Shown here in pieces: positions 63,576 to 64,000 of a stretch of 64,000 bases of DNA. Positions within the stretch are counted from its first letter, which is position 1. Each line of letters opens with the position of its first letter. The translations under genes were made by a program, and so were the position numbers. The notes under the pieces were generated by a model, which ran no database searches, was not told the origin of the DNA, and saw only the letters and a program-made list of their open reading frames with translations. Origin of the DNA: Sneathiella sedimenti (GTDB lineage Bacteria > Pseudomonadota > Alphaproteobacteria > Sneathiellales > Sneathiellaceae); NCBI RefSeq assembly GCF_017313765.1, contig NZ_JAFLNC010000001.1, forward strand, positions 868,001 to 932,000, read 5' to 3'.

Positions 63576-64000
63576 ATGTTTACTTATTTCGTACACAGAG
63601 TGCTGATTATGATCCCCACCCTGCTGGTGATCAGTATTCTGACATTTGTCATCATCCAACTGCCACCGGGTGACTATCTCTCCAATCAGCTTGAAGAATT
63701 GCGGTCTCAGGGCGAATCCGCGTCAGCGATGGCGAAAATTGCCTTTTACCGGGAGCAATACGCCCTTGATAAATCGCCAATTGAGCAATATGCGCTCTGG
63801 ATGGGATTCTGGCCTGGCCCGAACGGTTTTTCCGGCTTGATACAGGGAAACTGGGGCCAGTCCTTTGCTTATGACTTGCCTGTGAAGGAAGTGGTGGGTG
63901 ACCGCCTTGGCCTCTCCTTCCTGATCAATTTCTCGACAATCCTCTTTATTTATGTTGTCGCGTTTCCCATCGGCGTTTACTCGGCGACCCGTCAGTATTC
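63576..64000 (+). CDS. Dipeptide-type ABC transporter permease, N-terminal part (cut by window edge)
   Basis: 141 codons from the ATG at 63576 (MFTYFVHRVLIMIPTLLVIS) to the window end. The N-terminal membrane segment, the PPGDYLSNQLEE periplasmic region and the INFSTILFIYVVAFPIGVYSA segment match DppB/YejB-type permeases (family BPD_transp_1). It pairs with the upstream solute-binding protein and fused ATPase. Frame remains open. Confidence 0.88.
   Translation, partial: MFTYFVHRVLIMIPTLLVISILTFVIIQLPPGDYLSNQLEELRSQGESASAMAKIAFYREQYALDKSPIEQYALWMGFWPGPNGFSGLIQGNWGQSFAYDLPVKEVVGDRLGLSFLINFSTILFIYVVAFPIGVYSATRQY

Overview
The window is a chromosomal segment of an alphaproteobacterium. The gene order rpsA-cmk-aroA next to a TIGR02300 zinc-ribbon gene and tRNA-Ala, the divergent znuA / zur-znuCB zinc locus, and the high density of dioxygenase, MaoC and homogentisate genes fit a marine Rhodospirillales/Sneathiellales-like bacterium; this taxonomic guess rests on gene content alone. 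Most genes have GC-rich codon use; the gene at 3930-5654 is visibly more AT-rich.

Layout. 1-3571: housekeeping (S1, CMP kinase, EPSP synthase, TIGR02300, tRNA-Ala). 3930-12866: a degenerate EAL-type protein, an RhlE-type helicase, nitronate monooxygenase, a TetR/TauD divergent pair, a DMT exporter, an unlisted 38-residue lipoprotein-like gene, a yybP-ykoY manganese riboswitch ahead of a TMEM165/GDT1 gene, and a DksA-type protein. 12874-15964: zinc uptake, with a 17-bp Zur operator between znuA and zur-znuC-znuB. 16044-18408: a ThDP enzyme and a glutathione transferase.

18533-29301: a two-gene NRPS-PKS line. The NRPS has a formyltransferase-like domain (its catalytic His is replaced by Phe), a glycine-coded adenylation domain split by a luciferase-like monooxygenase, and a carrier domain. 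The PKS is KS-AT-KR-DH-ACP-TE, with the DH lying inside the KR region. The product is probably a small, oxidised glycine-derived amide or acid. No phosphopantetheinyl transferase is visible in the window.

29291-37414: hydrolase and GlsB-like genes, with three palindromes spaced exactly 42 bp apart upstream of the latter; a TPP riboswitch controlling thiM and an orphan TRAP solute-binding protein, with a Shine-Dalgarno-sequestering hairpin; an MFS transporter; an HxD-type oxygenase-like protein; an ankyrin protein; a VOC-MaoC-MaoC operon. 37661-40078: a CHASE2 receptor whose cyclase domain has lost metal and transition-state residues. 40114-46418: homogentisate catabolism (hmgA-fahA-MBL-FAD monooxygenase-DUF2783-maiA) with a divergent MarR regulator.

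46415-64000: PhyH, PH-like protein, acyl-CoA synthetase, AmpG; then a cNMP-binding protein beside an ABC-exporter-like protein with a degenerate ATPase and a large internally duplicated insertion. Divergently, eight overlapping genes encode two GT4 glycosyltransferases, a histidine phosphatase, a GT28-like protein, a polysaccharide deacetylase-like protein, a PH-like membrane protein and a peptide/oligosaccharide-type ABC importer (its permease is cut by the window end). The degenerate ABC protein, the cNMP-binding protein and the glycan/importer operon together are the best candidate here for an undescribed system, followed by the NRPS-PKS line.
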